Of a stretch of DNA of 64,000 nucleotides, positions 1 to 10,380 are shown piece after piece (position 1 is the stretch's first letter; each line of letters begins with the position of its first letter). Both the position numbers and the translations under genes were made by a program. Under the pieces are notes generated by a model that was not told where the DNA came from, did not search any database, and saw nothing but the letters and a program-made list of their open reading frames with translations. This DNA comes from Fischerella sp. PCC 9605 (lineage in GTDB: Bacteria > Cyanobacteriota > Cyanobacteriia > Cyanobacteriales > Nostocaceae), in NCBI RefSeq assembly GCF_000517105.1, contig NZ_ALVT01000034.1, positions 249,101-313,100 of the forward strand. The letters run 5' to 3'.

Positions 1-438
1 TGGTCGGGCGCTTTAGTTCCTTGGAAGCTCATCAAACTGCCATCTGGTGAATTGGCAGCTCCGACTAATGACATCAATACGACAGTTGCACTGGCGTTGT
101 TGACTTCTTTGGCTTACTTTTACGCCGGTTTTAGCAAGCGCGGTTTGGGTTACTTTAAAAAGTATATCGAGCCAACACCGATTCTTTTACCAATCGCGAT
201 TCTAGAAGATTTCACCAAACCTCTTTCCCTAAGCTTCCGTCTTTTTGGCAACATTTTGGCGGATGAATTAGTGGTGGCGGTACTAGTTCTTTTGGTTCCT
301 CTATTTGTGCCTCTGCCGGTAATGGCTCTGGGGTTGTTTACAAGTGCTATTCAAGCCCTGGTTTTTGCCACCTTAGCAGCAGCTTACATACATGAGGCCA
401 TGGAGGGGCATGGTGGTGAAGAGCATGAAGGACATTAA
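1..438 (+). CDS. atpB: ATP synthase subunit a, C-terminal part (cut by window edge)
   Basis: The reading frame is open from base 1, so the 5' part lies outside the window. The visible 145 codons hold the membrane core of the F0 stator subunit a. The segment SLSFRLFGN carries the conserved arginine that faces the c-ring glutamate, and it is followed by long hydrophobic helices and a His/Glu-rich tail ([15 protein letters not shown]). The product sits in the thylakoid membrane and forms the proton half-channels. It is the first visible gene of the cyanobacterial atp order a-c-b'-b-delta-alpha-gamma. It is called atpI in older cyanobacterial naming. The apparent start at base 52 is only an internal TTG. 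Confidence 0.95.
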   Translation, partial: WSGALVPWKLIKLPSGELAAPTNDINTTVALALLTSLAYFYAGFSKRGLGYFKKYIEPTPILLPIAILEDFTKPLSLSFRLFGNILADELVVAVLVLLVPLFVPLPVMALGLFTSAIQALVFATLAAAYIHEAMEGHGGEEHEGH

Positions 439-807
<369 letters not shown>

Positions 808-830
808 ACTCTAAAACTTTTCGTAGTTTG

Positions 831-852
831 GAGACGTGATGACTCACGTCTC
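831..852 (+). promoter_or_regulatory. Intercistronic hairpin between atpE and b' gene
   Basis: GAGACGTGA (831-839) and TCACGTCTC (844-852) form a perfect 9-bp stem with a TGAC loop, 23 bases after the atpE stop. No U-run follows, so it is more likely an RNA-stabilising or processing element than a full terminator. Confidence 0.5.
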
Positions 853-962
853 TAATCTAGATTTACCCTTTATGGTTATAGGGTCTCTAGAGTATTACGA
901 TGAAAAGTTGAATTCATTATTGCTTGCCATGAAAACTGCTGTTACAGCCAAAGAGGAGAGAA

Positions 963-1394
963 ATGTTTGATTTCGATGCTACCTTGCCCTTGATGGCATT
1001 GCAGTTCCTGCTGTTGGCAGCTGTTTTAAATGTGATTTTCTATAAGCCATTGACCAAGGCACTGGACGATCGGGATAATTACATCCGAACGAATAACCTT
1101 GAAGCTCGGGAACGCTTGGCCAAAGCCGAGCGATTGACCAAAGAATATGAGCGGCAGCTAGCAGAAGCTCGCAGGCAATCTCAAGCAGTTGTGGCTGAAG
1201 CTCAAGCTGAAGCTCAACAAATTACTGCCGAGAAAATCGCTGAGGCACAAAGAGAAGCTCAGGCTCAACGAGAACAAGTGGCTCAAGAAATAGAACAGCA
1301 AAAGCAGGAAGCTTTACGTTCCTTAGAGCAACAGGTAGATGCCTTCAGCAGGCAGATTCTGGAAAAACTCTTGGGACCCACTTTAGTTAAATAA
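963..1394 (+). CDS. atpG: ATP synthase subunit b' (second peripheral-stalk subunit)
   Basis: A 143-residue protein with one N-terminal membrane helix (about residues 6-28, [20 protein letters not shown]) followed by a long charged coiled coil rich in Ala, Glu and Gln. This matches the short b' form that photosynthetic bacteria pair with b. The ATG follows a strong GAGGAGAG ribosome site. It heterodimerises with the b subunit encoded two positions on to form the stator stalk. The symbol is the cyanobacterial one (also atpF2); it must not be confused with gamma, which is also called atpG in E. coli-style naming. Confidence 0.93.
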   Translation: MFDFDATLPLMALQFLLLAAVLNVIFYKPLTKALDDRDNYIRTNNLEARERLAKAERLTKEYERQLAEARRQSQAVVAEAQAEAQQITAEKIAEAQREAQAQREQVAQEIEQQKQEALRSLEQQVDAFSRQILEKLLGPTLVK

Positions 1395-1712
1395 AGTGAT
1401 TTTTGATAGCTTACAACATCGGTTCCAAAAAGCATACGCGCTGCGGGGCATTAGTCCGGTGAGCGCTGAATTAAGTGTCAACCAATTTTGGATTTACGAT
1501 TTTGGATTTTGGATTGACCCCACCCGCAAGGGAATAGGGATTAAAGATTTTAGACTAGCGATTTTGGATTATTTTCGACCACGCTTGGCCGAGGTATAAA
1601 TCAAAAAATCTAAAATCTGAAATCTAAAATCTAAAATTGCTAGTCGAAAGTGGCACTTTTTTCCTTTGGGAAAGTTCTAACTGATATTAGCAAGGGAGCA
1701 GCGCAGTTGTAG
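1395..1712. repeat. 318-bp gap between b' and b genes filled with 'gattttggatt' repeats
   Basis: Bases about 1485-1580 carry several 'gattttggattt' units and 1600-1640 carry the complementary 'atctaaaatc' units, so the gap can fold into a long imperfect hairpin. A 67-codon open frame here (1396-1599) is made largely of these repeats (FWIYDFGFWID) and is not a convincing gene. Confidence 0.6.
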
Positions 1713-2258
1713 ATGGGTATCATAGGAACTGTCTTATTAGTAGCCACAGAGGCGGCAGAAGCAGAATCGCAAGGCGGTTTCGGTCTTGACTTCAACATTC
1801 TTGAAACCAATATAATTAACCTGGCAATTCTGATTGGCGTTCTATTTTATTTTGGGCGTAAAGTTATAAGTAACACACTAAACGAGCGACGCTCAAATAT
1901 TGAAACAGCGATTCGGGAAGCAGAAGAACGCGCAAAAGAAGCAGCGATCAAACTTTCCGAGGTACAGCAAAAGTTGACCCAGGCACAAGCAGAGGCGCAG
2001 CAAATCCGCAAAGCTGCTGAAGAAAATGCTCGCTCAGCTCGTGAGGCAATTTTGGCACGAGCAGCAGAAGATGTGGAACGTATGAGAGAAACAGCTGCTC
2101 GCGATTTAGATACAGAAAGAGAACGGGCGCTTGCTCAACTGCGGCAGCAGGTAGTGGCTATGGCATTGCAAAAAGCCGAGTCCGAACTCCGTAGTGGAAT
2201 TGGCGACGATGCTCAACAAACACTAATTGACCGTAGTATCGCGCTACTAGGAGGCTAG
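1713..2258 (+). CDS. atpF: ATP synthase subunit b (peripheral stalk)
   Basis: A 181-residue protein. An N-terminal stretch (about residues 27-47, [21 protein letters not shown]) is the single membrane anchor, and the rest is a long Ala/Glu/Arg/Gln coiled coil that holds the F1 head through delta. The ATG at 1713 follows AAGGGAGC. Its stop is 2 bases before the delta gene start, indicating tight co-translation. Length and the pairing with b' are typical of cyanobacteria. Confidence 0.95.
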   Translation: MGIIGTVLLVATEAAEAESQGGFGLDFNILETNIINLAILIGVLFYFGRKVISNTLNERRSNIETAIREAEERAKEAAIKLSEVQQKLTQAQAEAQQIRKAAEENARSAREAILARAAEDVERMRETAARDLDTERERALAQLRQQVVAMALQKAESELRSGIGDDAQQTLIDRSIALLGG

Positions 2259-2260
2259 GG

Positions 2261-2815
2261 ATGAAAGGTAATGTAGCATTAACAGAAGTAGCCGTTCCTT
2301 ACGCAGAGGCTTTGATGTCGGTAGCGCAATCAAGAAATCTCACAGAAGAGTTCGGCGATGATGTGCGTGCATTGCTGAGTTTACTGTCACAGAGTGAGCA
2401 ACTGCAAAAGTTTCTTGACAACCCGTTTATTCAGGCTGAGGACAAAAAAGCAGTTATCAACCGTATTCTTGGTGAAGGTGCTAACACATATCTCCGTAAT
2501 TTCTTAATGCTGTTGGTAGATAGACGGCGCATTATGTTGTTGGAAGATGTTTGCCAACAATATTTGGCGCTTTTGCGGCAACTCAAGCAAACAGTGTTAG
2601 CAGAAGTGGTTTCTGCCGTTCCTCTCTCGGAAGCGCAGCAACAAGCAGTTAAAGAAAAGGTCATAGGAATGACCAACGCTCGCGAAGTAGAACTAGAAAC
2701 CAGAATTGACCCCGATATCATTGGTGGTGTCATCATCAAAGTAGGCTCTCAGGTAATTGACGCTAGTTTGCGAGGTCAACTGCGTCGCTTGTCCTTGCGC
2801 TTAACTAGCGCCTAA
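2261..2815 (+). CDS. atpH: ATP synthase subunit delta (OSCP-type)
   Basis: A 184-residue protein with the delta/OSCP pattern: an N-terminal helical domain (VAVPYAEALMSVAQ) and the C-terminal signature region around IDPDIIGGVIIKVGSQVIDASLRGQLRRLS. It links the b/b' stalk to the tip of the alpha subunits. The start lies 2 bases after the atpF stop. It is called atpD in older cyanobacterial naming. Confidence 0.95.
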   Translation: MKGNVALTEVAVPYAEALMSVAQSRNLTEEFGDDVRALLSLLSQSEQLQKFLDNPFIQAEDKKAVINRILGEGANTYLRNFLMLLVDRRRIMLLEDVCQQYLALLRQLKQTVLAEVVSAVPLSEAQQQAVKEKVIGMTNAREVELETRIDPDIIGGVIIKVGSQVIDASLRGQLRRLSLRLTSA

Positions 2816-2930
2816 ATCGATTTGGGATTTAGGATTTTGGATTGGGAATTAGCCAATTGCTAATTATTTCTAGATTGGCAATCAGGTCATCAGAAATAAA
2901 CTTCTAATCTAAAATCTAAAATCTAAAATT
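2816..2930. repeat. Inverted repeat between delta and alpha genes
   Basis: A 'gatttgggatttaggatt' stretch (2820-2840) faces 'taatctaaaatctaaaatc' (2906-2926), the same class of simple inverted repeat seen elsewhere in this operon. It could form a hairpin of about 100 nt in the mRNA. Confidence 0.55.
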
Positions 2931-2972
2931 TTACTTTCACTGCTTCCGTCTCGAAACAAAGAAGATAGAAAA

Positions 2973-4493
2973 ATGGCAATTAGCATCAGACCTGACGAAA
3001 TTAGCAGCATTATTCAGCAACAAATCGAGCAATACGACCAACAAGTCAAAGTTGCTAACGTTGGTACCGTTCTGCAAGTAGGTGATGGTATTGCTCGTGT
3101 CTATGGTCTAGAAAAGGCCATGTCTCAAGAACTGTTAGAGTTTGAAGATGGTACGATTGGCATCGCCCTCAACTTGGAAGAAGATAACGTCGGTGCAGTG
3201 CTGATGGGCGAAGGCCATGAAATTCAAGAAGGCAGTACCGTTACCGCCACAGGCAAAATTGCTCAGGTGCCAGTGGGAGAAGCTTTGGTTGGACGCGTTG
3301 TCGATGCTTTGGGTCGTCCAATTGATGGTAAGGGAGAAATCAAAACCACTGAAACCCGTTTGCTTGAATCTCCAGCACCTGGTATTGTGGCACGTCGGTC
3401 TGTACACGAACCCCTGCAAACTGGTATTACCGCGATCGACGCGATGATTCCTATCGGTCGCGGTCAACGGGAGTTGATTATCGGCGATCGCCAAACCGGT
3501 AAGACAGCGATCGCGATCGACACTATCATTAACCAAAAAGAAGAAGATGTAATCTGTGTCTACGTTGCCATCGGTCAAAAAGCTTCCACCGTGGCTAACG
3601 TCGTACAGACATTGCAGGACAAGGGCGCAATGGATTACACCATCGTTGTTGCCGCTAACGCCAGTGACCCTGCGTCCCTGCAATACCTGGCTCCTTATAC
3701 TGGCGCCTCAATTGCTGAGTACTTCATGTACAAAGGCAAAGCTACCCTCGTTATCTACGATGACCTCTCCAAGCAAGCCGCAGCTTATCGCCAAATGTCC
3801 CTGCTGCTGCGTCGTCCCCCCGGACGGGAAGCCTATCCTGGTGACGTATTCTACCTCCACTCCCGCTTGTTGGAACGGGCAGCTAAGCTGAGTGACGAAT
3901 TGGGTAAAGGCAGCATGACCGCCCTGCCAATTATCGAAACTCAAGCAGGTGACGTGTCTGCTTACATCCCCACCAACGTGATTTCTATCACCGACGGTCA
4001 AATATTCCTGTCTTCTGACCTGTTCAATGCTGGTATTCGTCCCGCCATTAACCCTGGTATTTCCGTATCCCGCGTGGGTTCCGCTGCTCAGACCAAGGCA
4101 ATGAAGAAAGTTGCTGGTAAGTTGAAGCTGGAGTTAGCGCAATTTGATGAATTGCAAGCCTTCGCGCAATTTGCCTCTGACCTTGATAAAGCTACCCAAG
4201 ATCAGCTGGCACGGGGCCAGCGCTTGCGGGAACTCCTGAAGCAGCCGCAAAACTCTCCGCTATCAGTATACGAGCAAGTAGCCATTCTCTACGCTGGTAT
4301 TAACGGTTACTTAGATGATATTCCTGTAGATAAAATTACTACCTTCTCCAAGGGTCTGCGGGAGTACTTAAAGACCAGCAAACCTAAGTACGTACAAGGA
4401 GTACAATCACAGAAAGTACTGGGTGATAGCGAAGAAGCAGCTTTGAAAGAAGCTATCAATGAATACAAGAAGACATTCTTAGCAACAGTGTAA
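2973..4493 (+). CDS. atpA: ATP synthase subunit alpha
   Basis: A 506-residue F1 alpha subunit. It has an N-terminal beta-barrel region, the P-loop GDRQTGKT at about residues 170-177, and the [22 protein letters not shown] stretch near residues 350-375 that contributes the regulatory arginine to the neighbouring catalytic site. The length is standard. The ATG follows AAGAAGATAG at weak spacing. It is a non-catalytic nucleotide-binding subunit of the F1 head on the cytoplasmic face of the thylakoid. No beta/epsilon genes lie nearby, as usual in cyanobacteria, where they form a separate operon. Confidence 0.98.
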   Translation: MAISIRPDEISSIIQQQIEQYDQQVKVANVGTVLQVGDGIARVYGLEKAMSQELLEFEDGTIGIALNLEEDNVGAVLMGEGHEIQEGSTVTATGKIAQVPVGEALVGRVVDALGRPIDGKGEIKTTETRLLESPAPGIVARRSVHEPLQTGITAIDAMIPIGRGQRELIIGDRQTGKTAIAIDTIINQKEEDVICVYVAIGQKASTVANVVQTLQDKGAMDYTIVVAANASDPASLQYLAPYTGASIAEYFMYKGKATLVIYDDLSKQAAAYRQMSLLLRRPPGREAYPGDVFYLHSRLLERAAKLSDELGKGSMTALPIIETQAGDVSAYIPTNVISITDGQIFLSSDLFNAGIRPAINPGISVSRVGSAAQTKAMKKVAGKLKLELAQFDELQAFAQFASDLDKATQDQLARGQRLRELLKQPQNSPLSVYEQVAILYAGINGYLDDIPVDKITTFSKGLREYLKTSKPKYVQGVQSQKVLGDSEEAALKEAINEYKKTFLATV

Positions 4494-4566
4494 GTAGTCA
4501 TTGGTAATTGGTCATTGGTCATTGGCGATCGCTAATGACTAATGACTACAAATGACTAATCACTAG
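4494..4566. repeat. Inverted simple repeat 'ggtcattgg / aatgactaa'
   Basis: Units of GGTCATTGG (4500-4525) face AATGACTAATGACT units (4532-4560), with a GCGATCGC octamer at the loop. The same repeat type recurs at 35100-35180 and 44843-44932 in the nif cluster. Confidence 0.6.
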
Positions 4567-4583
4567 GGACTCAGGACAAAAAT

Positions 4584-5531
4584 ATGGCTAATCTCAAAGC
4601 AATACGCGATCGCATTCAGTCAGTAAAAAATACCAAAAAAATTACAGAAGCTATGCGGCTAGTAGCTGCCGCAAGAGTTCGTCGCGCTCAAGAACAGGTG
4701 TTAGCTACTCGCCCCTTTGCCGATCGCCTGGCACAAGTACTCTACGGTTTGCAAGCCCGTCTGCGGTTTGAAGAAGCCAACTTGCCTTTGCTGAGAAAAC
4801 GGGAAGTTAAGTCAGTGGGGCTGTTGGTAGTTTCAGGCGATCGTGGTCTGTGCGGTGGCTACAACAATAACGTGATTAAACGTGCGGAAACTCGCGCCAA
4901 CGAACTCAAGGCAGAAGGTGTAGATTACAAATTTGTGATCGTAGGGCGTAAAGCTACCCAGTACTTCCAGCGTCGTAACCAACCTATTGACGCTACCTAT
5001 TCTGGCTTAGAACAAATTCCCACCGCTGCGGAAGCATCTAACATTGCCAATGAACTGCTTTCCCTGTTTTTATCAGAAAGCGTAGATCGCATCGAATTAA
5101 TTTACACTCGTTTCGTTTCTTTGGTTAGTTCCCGTCCGGTAGTGCAAACTCTGCTTCCCCTTGACACCCAAGGTCTAGAAACCGCAGATGACGAAATATT
5201 CCGTCTGACAACTCGTGGTGGTCAGTTTGAAGTAGAACGGCAAAAAGTCACTACTCAAGTCCGCCCTTTCCCCCGCGATATGATTTTCGAGCAAGATCCA
5301 CTGCAAATTCTGGATTCTCTGCTATCTCTCTATCTGACTAACCAGCTATTGCGGGCGCTGCAAGAATCTGCTGCCAGCGAACTAGCCGCGCGGATGACAG
5401 CTATGAGCAACGCCAGCGATAACGCCGGTGAATTGATCAATAACCTTACCCTGTCTTACAACAAAGCACGGCAAGCGGCAATTACCCAGGAAATTCTTGA
5501 GGTTGTGGGCGGCGCTGAAGCACTTACTTAG
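4584..5531 (+). CDS. atpC: ATP synthase subunit gamma (central rotor shaft)
   Basis: A 315-residue protein beginning [31 protein letters not shown], the conserved N-terminal rotor helix, and ending in the matching C-terminal helix ([29 protein letters not shown]). Photosynthetic gamma subunits carry an insertion relative to bacterial ones; the [20 protein letters not shown] segment near residues 198-217 falls there and has no cysteine pair, as in cyanobacteria as opposed to chloroplasts. It is the last gene of the operon; an inverted repeat and the tmRNA gene follow. It is called atpG in E. coli-style naming. Confidence 0.96.
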   Translation: MANLKAIRDRIQSVKNTKKITEAMRLVAAARVRRAQEQVLATRPFADRLAQVLYGLQARLRFEEANLPLLRKREVKSVGLLVVSGDRGLCGGYNNNVIKRAETRANELKAEGVDYKFVIVGRKATQYFQRRNQPIDATYSGLEQIPTAAEASNIANELLSLFLSESVDRIELIYTRFVSLVSSRPVVQTLLPLDTQGLETADDEIFRLTTRGGQFEVERQKVTTQVRPFPRDMIFEQDPLQILDSLLSLYLTNQLLRALQESAASELAARMTAMSNASDNAGELINNLTLSYNKARQAAITQEILEVVGGAEALT

Positions 5532-5551
5532 GTGAATCAGGTGATTTTTAC

Positions 5552-5618
5552 CTTTGTGTCTTAGTGTCTTTGTGGTTTAAAAGACATTTTTTCACCACCA
5601 AGGCACTAAGACACCAAG
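5552..5618. repeat. Family A inverted repeat ('cttagtgtctt / aagacactaag')
   Basis: The left arm (5552-5576, ctttgtgtcttagtgtcttt...) is complementary to the right arm (5594-5618, ...aggcactaagacaccaag). It sits right after the atp operon and could act as its terminator. Three further copies lie at 24822-24884, 58082-58173 and 62721-62789. Confidence 0.7.
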
Positions 5619-5670
5619 CAAAATCTTTTTAGTTTTCAAGCAGATAGTGGCACATTTGACAACCGCACAC

Positions 5671-5676
5671 TATAAT
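5671..5676 (+). promoter_or_regulatory. Probable -10 box of the tmRNA gene
   Basis: A perfect TATAAT lies 18 bases before the mature 5' end of tmRNA. No good -35 is seen at 16-18 bp; a TTGACA is present at 5656-5661, but only 9 bp away, so it is not an ordinary sigma-70 spacing. Confidence 0.5.
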
Positions 5677-5694
5677 AAGAGTATATGACCTCAT

Positions 5695-6080
5695 GGGTCC
5701 GTAACGGTTTCGACAGGCTGGCGAAAGCTGCCCTGTGATTCAGGTCGAGAGTGAGTCTCCTCTCGTAAATCCAAGGCTCAAAAAAAAGTAAATGCGAACA
5801 ACATCGTAAAATTTGCTCGTAAGGAAGCTCTTGTAGCTGCCTAATAGCCTCTTATAGGTTCGAGCGCTTCTAGTCTGACTCCGTTAAGGGCTAGAGGCAA
5901 ACCCCAACGGATGCGCTAATAAGTTTTCTCTGGTGGACTTGTTAGCAAAGACTTAATCAGAGCATCCTGCCGTTCGGGATAATGAACGTTCCCTGCCTTG
6001 AGGGTAAGAAAGGCTAAGCCTGTGAACGAGTGGGGGGTCAATACCCAGTTTGGACAGCAGTTCGACTCTGCTCGGATCCA
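5695..6080 (+). ncRNA. ssrA: Transfer-messenger RNA (tmRNA)
   Basis: The 5' end GGGTCCG pairs with CGGATCC at 6073-6079 to make the tRNA-like acceptor stem. The hallmark GTAACGGTTTCGACAGG follows the 5' end, and the 3' part has the T-arm GTTCGACTCTGC. The tag frame starts at the alanine codon at 5794 and reads ANNIVKFARKEALVAA, ending at TAA (5842-5844); this is the cyanobacterial degradation tag. CCA is not encoded (CTA follows the discriminator A), so it must be added after transcription. The molecule rescues stalled ribosomes and marks the truncated proteins for proteolysis. It is a one-piece, non-permuted form. Confidence 0.97.
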
Positions 6081-6098
6081 CTAAGAATAAGTTGCAAG

Positions 6099-6135
6099 TC
6101 CACCTAAAGCTGTAGTATTTAGGTGGATTTTGTTT
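6099..6135 (+). terminator. Rho-independent terminator of ssrA
   Basis: TCCACCTAAA (6099-6108) pairs perfectly with TTTAGGTGGA (6118-6127) and is followed by TTTTGTTT. It lies 18 bases after the tmRNA 3' end. Confidence 0.9.
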
Positions 6136-6267
6136 GATGGCTAAAGTTCAGATTGCTAGCGATCGCTGATACATTAACAAAAAATTCAGTAGCATTTGTT
6201 GCCAAGTTTGAAAATGCTCCGATAATTTATTAGGTGGAACTTACAAGTAAAAATTTACACAAAACCC

Positions 6268-6702
6268 TTATTGCTGTCGTTGTAGACCATATTTGACGAT
6301 GAGCAGACAATTTCTACCATCTGTACCACGTTCGTAGGCAACTCGGTCAGCCAAGCGCCGCAGGAGAAACCATCCATACCCCCCGACTTGTAGAGTACCT
6401 GGTTCTGGTTCGGCGATCGCATCAGGATTAAAAGGTTTGCCGTAATCCCAGATTCTAATCTCTAGTCGATCAATCCAGAGAGAAACGTCTATCTCAATGG
6501 TTGTTTCCGGAGGTAAAGCATGATGAGCATGACGAACGGCATTGGTAAAACCTTCTGCTAATGCTAGGTTCAAACGATACAGTTGGCTTTCTGACCAACC
6601 AAGTTTAGACAAATGTTGTAGGCAGAATTGTTCAAACCACTGTTGCACCTGGTTTAGAAGCTCTAGTTCGCTCTTAACCGTCAGATGGTCTTGCTGCACC
6701 AT
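6268..6702 (-). CDS. Anti-sigma-factor-type serine/threonine kinase (RsbW-like ATPase domain)
   Basis: A single HATPase_c domain of about 145 residues. The N-box (LALAEGFTNAVRHAHH) is near the middle, the IWDYGKPFNP motif stands for the G1 box, and GGYGWFLLRRLADRVAY is the G2 region. Such single-domain kinases bind and phosphorylate anti-anti-sigma proteins; no partner gene lies next to it. I prefer the start at MVQQDHL (6702), since the upstream 25 codons (MFIYAYLLAKIF...) look unlike the family, but a start at 6711 or 6777 is possible. The family is clear; the target is unknown. Confidence 0.8.
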   Translation of the reverse strand: MVQQDHLTVKSELELLNQVQQWFEQFCLQHLSKLGWSESQLYRLNLALAEGFTNAVRHAHHALPPETTIEIDVSLWIDRLEIRIWDYGKPFNPDAIAEPEPGTLQVGGYGWFLLRRLADRVAYERGTDGRNCLLIVKYGLQRQQ

Positions 6703-7000
6703 GCTAAGCATTGACCTTGACTTAAATGTATATGTGTGGGTAAAAATCTTTGCAAGTAGGTAGGCATAAATAAACAACTTAGTTGTTATGTTTTTACACC
6801 TAATTACTTATCTGTTGTAATCTACAGATTCTAGATTTTGGAATAGCATTTTAATCCAAAATTTAAAATCTAAAAAATTTAAAATCTCAGATGCAACCCG
6901 GATTATTAAAATTGACGCCTGTAAAATTTTCTCAAAAGTACATTGACATTTGCACTTGCTGAGAAACTCACAGGCGTCAAAAAGCTTTATCGTGACTGAT

Positions 7001-7483
7001 TTAGAACAGTCCCAAGGTAAGGGATTTGTCTAATGGTAAGGTAGCACCGATACCTAAGTAAATGGTAACCAAAGTACCAAACAAGAAGATCGCTGTTGCT
7101 ACAGGACGGCGGAAAGGATTTTGAAACTTATTGACGTTCTCAATAAAGGGAACAAGGATCAGTCCCAAGGGTACGGACGCCATCAATAATACCCCTAAAA
7201 GTTTGTTAGGAACTGAACGCAAAATTTGAAATACAGGGTATAAGTACCACTCTGGTAAAATTTCCAATGGTGTGGCGAAGGGATTTGCTGGTTCTCCAAC
7301 CATAGCTGGATCAAGAACAGCTAGAGCCACGATACAAGCGAAGCTTCCCATAATTACAACAGGGAAGACATAGAGTAAGTCGTTTGGCCAAGCAGGTTCA
7401 CCATAGTAATTGTGACCCATGCCTTTTGCAAGTTTGGCTCTTAACTTAGGATCGCTGAGGTCTGGTTTTTTTAGTGTTGCCAT
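7001..7483 (-). CDS. petD: Cytochrome b6f complex subunit IV
   Basis: A 160-residue membrane protein, the family's usual length, starting [41 protein letters not shown]. Three hydrophobic helices follow, with the [21 protein letters not shown] motif (the PEWY sequence of the quinol-oxidation site) between helices one and two. Together with cytochrome b6 it forms the quinone-binding core of b6f in the thylakoid. It is the second gene of petB-petD on the minus strand, 265 bp after petB. Confidence 0.98.
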   Translation of the reverse strand: MATLKKPDLSDPKLRAKLAKGMGHNYYGEPAWPNDLLYVFPVVIMGSFACIVALAVLDPAMVGEPANPFATPLEILPEWYLYPVFQILRSVPNKLLGVLLMASVPLGLILVPFIENVNKFQNPFRRPVATAIFLFGTLVTIYLGIGATLPLDKSLTLGLF

Positions 7484-7748
7484 TTTTAAATGTGCTCTCC
7501 TGCTTACGTCGAGTTAAAGCATTTGTTTAAGCCTCGAGCTGAAAGCACTAGCTTTCAGCTTAAGATGCTATTGTTTGTTTTTCTGTCTTCTATGTGTCAA
7601 TAAATTTGTTATTTTTCACAAGTTTAAAACAAACAACTGAATCTGGAAACTGAAAGCTAATGCCTATTACTCTACAGGCGAAGAATTTGCAGTAAGAATT
7701 TATAGCTCAAGGGCTATCTACCACAAAGAACGCTTCGCCCCTACTCAA

Positions 7749-8396
7749 TTACAACGGACCAGAAATTCCTTGCTTGCGAATCATCAAGAAGTGCAGCAAC
7801 ATGAAAACGGCAATGAGCCAGGGTAGCACAAAGGTGTGAGCGCTGTAGTAGCGAGTCAGCGTTCCTTGTCCAACGCTGGAACCGCCGCGCAACAGTTCGG
7901 AAATTAATGTGCCGACCACGGGGATAGCTTCTGGTACACCGCTAACGATTTTCACAGCCCAGTAGCCAACTTGGTCCCAAGGCAGAGAATAGCCAGTCAC
8001 GCCAAAAGAAACGGTAATTACTGCCAGGATGACTCCACTTACCCAGGTCAACTCGCGGGGCTTTTTGAAGCCTCCTGTGAGGTAAACCCGGAAAACGTGC
8101 AGAATCATCATCAGCACCATCATGCTTGCAGACCATTTGTGGATGGAGCGAATCAGCCAACCAAAACTCACTTCATTCATGATGTACTGCACGGAGGCAT
8201 AAGCTTCCGTAACGGTTGGCTTGTAGTAGAATGTCATGGCAAATCCAGTAGCAAACTGGATCAAAAAGCAAGTCAGAGTAATTCCACCCAGGCAGTAGAA
8301 GATGTTGACATGGGGAGGGACGTATTTGCTGGTAACGTCATCAGCAAGCGCTTGAATCTCTAAGCGCTCCTCGAACCAGTCGTAAACGTTGGCCAT
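7749..8396 (-). CDS. petB: Cytochrome b6
   Basis: A 215-residue protein, exactly the family length, with four membrane helices carrying the haem-ligand histidines (RSIHKWSAS and [12 protein letters not shown] in helix B region; [28 protein letters not shown] in helix D region). The N-terminal [28 protein letters not shown] includes the cysteine that binds haem c-n in b6f complexes. It passes electrons from plastoquinol across the membrane. It is divergent from ctpA across a repeat-rich gap of about 0.7 kb. Confidence 0.98.
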   Translation of the reverse strand: MANVYDWFEERLEIQALADDVTSKYVPPHVNIFYCLGGITLTCFLIQFATGFAMTFYYKPTVTEAYASVQYIMNEVSFGWLIRSIHKWSASMMVLMMILHVFRVYLTGGFKKPRELTWVSGVILAVITVSFGVTGYSLPWDQVGYWAVKIVSGVPEAIPVVGTLISELLRGGSSVGQGTLTRYYSAHTFVLPWLIAVFMLLHFLMIRKQGISGPL

Positions 8397-9132
8397 ACAA
8401 TCTCAAGTTCCTAGAGTCGATCGCGGTTAATAAATCTCCCTAATTACTGGGAATTGGTGATTGGGTATCGGGAATTGGGGATTGGGGATTGGGAATTGGG
8501 AATTGGGAATTGGGCATTGGGAATTGAAGTACTGATTTTTCCTTTGTCCGATGCCCATTGCCCCTTGCCCCATGCCCATTGCCCCATGCCCTAGTACCTA
8601 GTCCCTAGTCCCCAGTCTTTTTTAGCAAAGAGGGGAGAAGCTCCTTTAATTATGAACCGTGAGGGTGTTAAGAATTGTTTAAAAACTTAACACTCTGCAA
8701 AAATAGAATATATTGCGTTCTCTTTGCGCCCAAACAAAAAATGCTGGATACAAAGTAGATTTTATCGTTTGTGGAGTGGTATTGGCTGGAATCACTGGTC
8801 TTAACCACTTGATTTCCCGATCCACCACTTCTATAAAAAAAGTAACATAGTCGAGAGATAGATTTCATAAACACTCTTGTAAAAGTAACTTTTGCAAGAG
8901 GTAGGAAACTCGGGTTCCCACGCAAGAGCTAGTACGTTGGGGTTTAAGGTCAACAGCAAAGGGTAAAGGCTAAAGGTAATAATTTTCCAATTCTTTTAAC
9001 CTCTACCCCTAATCCTCACTCCTAAGGGGAACGGGAATCCCGAGTTCCCCCCCTTCCCTTTCCCGACTTCTGCAAGAAGTCTGAAGGCAACTGCGTCGAA
9101 CTAGGCAATTTGGGTTGAAAGTGGAATTAAAA
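8397..9132. repeat. Repeat-filled gap between petB and ctpA
   Basis: This 0.7-kb divergent region holds tandem 'gggaattggggattggg' units at 8450-8525 facing 'cccattgcccc...catgcccattgcc' units at 8550-8620, which together form a long inverted repeat. Two shorter hairpin halves follow around 8890-8960 and 9030-9085 ('gggaatcccgagttcccccc'). A minus-strand frame at 8668-8925 has no recognisable features. The promoters of petB and ctpA must lie here, but I see no convincing box. Confidence 0.55.
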
Positions 9133-10380
9133 ATGAGGTTAATGCACAAACAGGTTTTTCGGGTTGGATTGTCACTGCTAGTGGCGTTTTGGTTAGGATT
9201 TTGCAGTTTTTGTCAGCCAGCAATGGCTCTGAGCGAAGAACAAAAGCTGGTGTCGGAAGTTTGGCGAATTGTTAACCGCACTTATCTGGATGACACATTT
9301 AATCATCAAAATTGGGCAGCAGTGCGGCAAAAAGTTCTGGCAACGCCACTGCCAGATCATCAAGCAGCTTACGCGGCAATTGGAAAGATGCTTAAGGGCC
9401 TGAATGACCCTTTTACCCGCTTTTTAGATCCTGAGCAGTACCGCAGTTTGCAGGTAAATACTTCTGGGGAATTGACGGGGGTGGGCTTGCAAATTGCTCT
9501 GAATCCACACACAGGCAAGCTGGAAGTAGTTACTCCCATCGCTGGTTCACCAGCAGAAAAAGCTGGAATTCGACCACGCGATCGCATCGTTAAAATTGAG
9601 GGTTTCTCTACGGAAAATCTTACCCTCGATGAAGCAGCAACCAGAATGCGGGGTCCGATTGGCAGTCTGGTGACGTTGCTAATCGAACGAGAGGGAGAAG
9701 GACAAAGAGAATTCAGAGTTATGCGCGATCGCATTTCTCTGAACCCTGTAGTCGCAGAGTTACATACTACCTCTGAGGGAGCACCCTTTGGCTACATTCG
9801 TCTCACTCAATTTAATGCCAACGCTCCAATGGAACTGGCACACGCCATTAATAGTTTAGAAAAAAAAGGTGCATCTGCATACATTTTGGATTTGCGAAAT
9901 AATCCCGGTGGACTGCTGCAAGCCGGAATAGAAATAGCTCGTCTATGGTTAAACTCTGGCACTATAGTCTACACAGTCAATCGGCAAGGTATTCAAGGCA
10001 GTTTTGAATCATTTGGTCCAGCACTGACTGACGATCCGCTAGTTGTTTTGGTCAATCAAGGAACTGCGAGCGCTAGTGAAATTCTCGCAGGCGCACTACA
10101 AGATAACGGCCGTGCTACGCTGGTTGGAGAAACCACGTTTGGTAAAGGCTTAATCCAGTCATTATTTGAGTTGTCAGATGGTTCCGGCTTAGCAGTCACC
10201 ATTGCTAAGTACGAAACTCCTCAACATAAAGATATTAACAAGCTAGGTATAAAGCCAGACAAAATAATCCCCTCTGAACCAATCGCTCACGAACAGATTG
10301 GCTCAGACTTTGACTCTCAATATCAAGCTGCCGTGGAACTGCTGACGAAAAACTCAGTAGTAGCAGCAGGAGCAGCGTGA
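9133..10380 (+). CDS. ctpA: Carboxyl-terminal processing protease (S41 family)
   Basis: The N-terminus has a positively charged start and a hydrophobic stretch (VGLSLLVAFWLGFCSFCQPAMALS) ending in an AMA cleavage site, so the protein is exported to the lumen or periplasm. A PDZ domain follows (about residues 95-190, GVGLQIALN...GSPAEKAGIRPRDRIVKIEG). The S41 catalytic core contains the Ser in GTASASEILAGALQDNGRA and the Lys in GETTFGKGLIQS. CtpA removes the C-terminal extension of the D1 precursor to permit assembly of the manganese cluster. The start could be the ATG at 9133, the next one at 9142, or the upstream TTG at 9115. The divergent petB neighbour is photosynthetic too. Confidence 0.95.
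   Translation: MRLMHKQVFRVGLSLLVAFWLGFCSFCQPAMALSEEQKLVSEVWRIVNRTYLDDTFNHQNWAAVRQKVLATPLPDHQAAYAAIGKMLKGLNDPFTRFLDPEQYRSLQVNTSGELTGVGLQIALNPHTGKLEVVTPIAGSPAEKAGIRPRDRIVKIEGFSTENLTLDEAATRMRGPIGSLVTLLIEREGEGQREFRVMRDRISLNPVVAELHTTSEGAPFGYIRLTQFNANAPMELAHAINSLEKKGASAYILDLRNNPGGLLQAGIEIARLWLNSGTIVYTVNRQGIQGSFESFGPALTDDPLVVLVNQGTASASEILAGALQDNGRATLVGETTFGKGLIQSLFELSDGSGLAVTIAKYETPQHKDINKLGIKPDKIIPSEPIAHEQIGSDFDSQYQAAVELLTKNSVVAAGAA

Noticed and set aside
1396-1599. 67-codon open frame between b' and b genes
   Set aside because: Built from 'gattttggatt' repeat units (FWIYDFGFWID), no ribosome site, same bases form a hairpin with the downstream complement.
5656-5661. TTGACA as -35 box of ssrA
   Set aside because: Only 9 bp from TATAAT; not a sigma-70 spacing.
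8668-8925. 85-codon minus-strand frame between petB and ctpA
   Set aside because: No recognisable domain, odd composition, no neighbour in an operon.
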